Shown: piece by piece, positions 41,104-42,886 of the stretch | Position numbering within the stretch: the first letter of the stretch is position 1 | Layout: each line of letters opens with the position of its first letter | Source: an uncultured Pseudomonadota bacterium | GTDB taxonomy: Bacteria > Pseudomonadota > Alphaproteobacteria > UBA9219 | Direction of reading: 5' to 3' | Assembly (NCBI GenBank): GCA_903920205.1 | Contig: CAIXLI010000153.1 | Location: 1-42,886 of the forward strand | DNA: 42,886 nt | The notes under the pieces: generated by a model | What the model saw: the letters and a program-made list of their open reading frames with translations, nothing else | Told to the model about the DNA's origin: nothing | Databases searched by the model: none | Made by a program: the position numbers and the translations under genes

Positions 41104-41132
41104 CTTGAAACGTGCCATAAAAGTGTCACATT
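41104..41132 (+). promoter_or_regulatory. Heat-shock (RpoH)-like promoter of the DegP-type protease gene
   Basis: CTTGAA (41104-41109), 17 bases, then CACATT (41127-41132), 45 bases ahead of the start codon. The -35 matches the alphaproteobacterial RpoH consensus CTTGAA and the -10 resembles its CYTATNT weakly. A promoter of this type would suit a protease gene of the heat-shock response. Confidence 0.45.
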
Positions 41133-41177
41133 GGGGTGTAGTCTTTCGAATAACTTTCCACTTTTGCGTACGAGGTT

Positions 41178-42662
41178 ATGGACATGAGGATTCTTGCACG
41201 TTTTTTTGGCAGGATGTTGGTCTGTTTTTTTGTTTTGGCGTTGGCGGTTCCCGCTCCGGCTTGGGCGCGAAGCGGGCCGCAGGGGTTTGCGGATTTGGCG
41301 GAGAAGCTTTTGCCCGCCGTTGTGAATATTTCGACCTCGCAGACGCTGAACGCCAAAGACGGGGTTGAGGGGTTGCCGGATTTGCAATTGCCTCCTGGAT
41401 CTCCTTTCGAGGATTTCTTTAAAGACTTCATGCAAAAACAACATGGGCAGGAATCGCCGCGCAAGCGTAAAGCAACCGCGCTGGGTTCAGGATTTGTGAT
41501 CGACGCTTCGGGCTATATCGTCACCAATTATCATGTCATCGACGGCGCAGATGAGATCAACGTCATCTTGCAAGACGACACCAATTTATCGGCGACCATT
41601 GTCGGCAGCGACAAGAAGACCGATCTGGCTTTGCTAAAAGTAACAACGAAAAAGCCGCTGACCGCCGTTTCATTTGGCGACAGCGACAAGGTGAGGGTGG
41701 GCGATTGGATTTTGGCTATCGGCAACCCTTATGGGTTTGGCGGGTCGGTTACGGCGGGGATTATTTCCGCACGCGCACGCGACATCAATTCAGGGCCTTA
41801 TGACGAATACTTGCAGACCGACGCGCCGATTAATCGCGGCAATTCGGGCGGGCCTATGTTCGACATGGACGGCAATGTCGTTGGCATCAACACGGCGATT
41901 ATCTCGCCTTCCGGCGGATCGATCGGGCTGGCTTTCGCTATTCCTTCGTCTTTGGCCAAGAACATTGTCGAACAGTTGAAATCCAACGGGCATATTCGCC
42001 GCGGCTGGCTGGGCGTACGCATTCAAAGCGTGACGCAAGAAATCGCCGACGGGCTTAATCTTGGGCAACCGCGCGGCGCTTTGGTTTCCAGCGCCTCGCC
42101 GGACAGCCCTGCCGCCAAGGCGGGGATTCAGGCGGGCGACGTTATTGTCAGCTTTGACGGCAAGGACGTTCCCGACATGCACCGCCTTCCTTTGATGGTC
42201 GCGGAAACGGATGTCGATAAAACCGTGGATATCGGGATAGTCCGCAAGGGCCAAAGCCTTACGGTGAAGGTCAAAGTTGGCGAGCTTTCCTCTAAAGAAA
42301 CCGACGACGAGGAAGAAAACCCAAAGGACAAACCTCACGCTGCCCCTACTGGTGCGGAAAAGGTGGATGATTTGGGTTTATCGGCTGCACCCCTGACCGA
42401 TGCCCTGCGCACGCGTTTTGAGATTAAGAAAGGCGTGTCGGGGGTTGTTGTGACTTCGGTCGCCCCCGAGGGAATCGCCGCCGATCAAGGCATCCAAGTA
42501 GGCGATGTCATCAGCGAAGCGGGGCAGCAAGAGGTGAAAAAGCCAAAAGAACTGTCCGAACAGGTCAAGCAAGCCAAAAAGAACGGTAGGCCTTTATTGT
42601 TGCTGATCAACCGTCACGACGATTTACAGTTTATGGCGATTACGTTTGGGAAGAAGAAGTAG
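41178..42662 (+). CDS. degP: Periplasmic DegP/Do-type serine protease with two PDZ domains
   Basis: A 494-residue secreted trypsin-like protease/chaperone. The signal peptide (hydrophobic core about 12-27) ends at AWA/RS. The protease domain has the triad His in TNYHVIDGA, Asp in KTDLALLKV and Ser in INRGNSGGPMF, and a Q-linker region with MQKQHGQE near residue 90. The first PDZ domain begins GHIRRGWLGVRIQSV and contains PAAKAGIQAGDVI; the second follows after an acidic Lys/Glu-rich linker (KETDDEEENPKDK), with AADQGIQVGDVI. The layout and length match the Do/DegP family. The start may be ATG 41178 or ATG 41184; the latter has better spacing from GAGG. It lies behind a heat-shock-like promoter and follows purS. 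The symbol is generic: DegQ or MucD types cannot be excluded. Confidence 0.93.
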   Translation: MDMRILARFFGRMLVCFFVLALAVPAPAWARSGPQGFADLAEKLLPAVVNISTSQTLNAKDGVEGLPDLQLPPGSPFEDFFKDFMQKQHGQESPRKRKATALGSGFVIDASGYIVTNYHVIDGADEINVILQDDTNLSATIVGSDKKTDLALLKVTTKKPLTAVSFGDSDKVRVGDWILAIGNPYGFGGSVTAGIISARARDINSGPYDEYLQTDAPINRGNSGGPMFDMDGNVVGINTAIISPSGGSIGLAFAIPSSLAKNIVEQLKSNGHIRRGWLGVRIQSVTQEIADGLNLGQPRGALVSSASPDSPAAKAGIQAGDVIVSFDGKDVPDMHRLPLMVAETDVDKTVDIGIVRKGQSLTVKVKVGELSSKETDDEEENPKDKPHAAPTGAEKVDDLGLSAAPLTDALRTRFEIKKGVSGVVVTSVAPEGIAADQGIQVGDVISEAGQQEVKKPKELSEQVKQAKKNGRPLLLLINRHDDLQFMAITFGKKK

Positions 42663-42755
42663 GCGGGGTGGGGCGGCGATCAATCTTGTGGCAACACGGC
42701 GCGTAATTCAGAAATATTGCCCTTAGGCAACTCCCCCCTCCCCGCGCTACGGGAT

Positions 42756-42886
42756 TCACACATTTTCTGAGCCATTTGCCAAGAGCCAACCTTCTTTGAT
42801 GGCATCGAAGCGTATGAGGCCGAGATGCATGATCTTTGGACCCGGAGGTTTATAATAGCCCGTCCAACCTCCAAGCCGACCGATGA
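42756..42886 (-). CDS. Transposase, IS4-family-like, C-terminal end (runs off the window)
   Basis: A minus-strand frame open from the right edge to a TGA at 42756-42758 encodes 42 residues: IGRLGGWTGYYKPPGPKIMH, then LGLIRFDAIKEGWLLANGSE and NV. The LGGWxGYxKPPGPK block is typical of the C-terminus of IS4-family (IS4/IS50-type) transposases, just before the end of the protein, and is often followed by a helix with LxRL-like sequence. The rest lies beyond the window, so intactness cannot be judged. A different frame through the same bases gives an apparent 64-residue protein, which is a shadow. The presence of an insertion sequence at this edge means the neighbouring order may be recent. Confidence 0.7.
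   Translation of the reverse strand, partial: IGRLGGWTGYYKPPGPKIMHLGLIRFDAIKEGWLLANGSENV

Noticed and set aside
42680-42874. Apparent 64-residue minus-strand protein at the right edge
   Set aside because: A different frame over the same bases gives a recognisable transposase C-terminus, which is the better explanation.
1-42886. tRNA, rRNA and riboswitch genes
   Set aside because: I looked through the gene gaps for tRNA T-arm patterns and common riboswitch cores and saw none; a covariance-model search would be needed to exclude them fully.

Overview
The window looks like a piece of the chromosome of an alphaproteobacterium that I cannot place further. The evidence is alphaproteobacterial gene order (sdhE divergent from recG; proS followed by lolC/E and lolD; a YhdP/AsmA-like DUF3971 gene beside a peroxiredoxin), the purC-purS pair, the SdhE, LolCD and GlpX types, and moderate GC. 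Coding is dense, with many start/stop overlaps. I saw no rRNA or tRNA gene, CRISPR array or prophage. The only mobile-element trace is the end of a transposase gene at the right edge.

Layout. 1-10.7 kb: the start of a membrane-anchored AsmA-like gene, bcp-tsaC (peroxide defence and tRNA t6A synthesis), an atypical glutamine-synthetase-like protein, an N-formylglutamate amidohydrolase-like protein, a PhaC-like alpha/beta hydrolase, a frameshifted subtilase, a SOUL lipoprotein, a host-attachment-like protein, a small helical protein, coaD, and a stand-alone PPDK-like C-terminal half. 10.8-18.1 kb (minus strand): gyrA, a transglutaminase-like cysteine peptidase, an orphan BrnA antitoxin, lolD-lolC/E and a solute-binding protein. 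18.1-23.1 kb (minus strand): a proline block with proB, proA, proC, a CsaA-like tRNA-binding protein and an archaeal/eukaryal-type proS. Two paralogous solute-binding genes in the same orientation flank this block. 23.3-34.3 kb: housekeeping genes (odhB/sucB, a LOG family gene, tag, rpmE, glpX, DUF192, anmK, sdhE, recG).

34.6-39.7 kb is the most interesting part. Five consecutive plus-strand genes all encode exported proteins: a repeat-rich Thr/Asn/Ser then Gly/Ala/Ser-rich protein, a small secreted protein, a C39-type cysteine peptidase lipoprotein, a second secreted protein related to the small one, and an outer-membrane beta-barrel with an N-terminal Ile/Gln heptad coiled coil. The layout matches the functional amyloid in Pseudomonas (Fap) system: fibre subunits, FapD-type C39 peptidase, FapE-like protein and FapF-type pore. 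The two small secreted proteins carry internal sites that fit the double-glycine leader consensus cut by C39 peptidases, which suggests a proteolytic maturation step. A strong terminator hairpin separates the presumed major fibre gene from the accessory genes.

39.9-42.9 kb: purC-purS (purine synthesis, without purQ or purL next to them), a DegP/Do-type periplasmic protease behind a heat-shock-like promoter, and the C-terminal end of an IS4-like transposase. At least two families of short palindromic repeats are scattered between genes and share a tail resembling GAAATGACGA.
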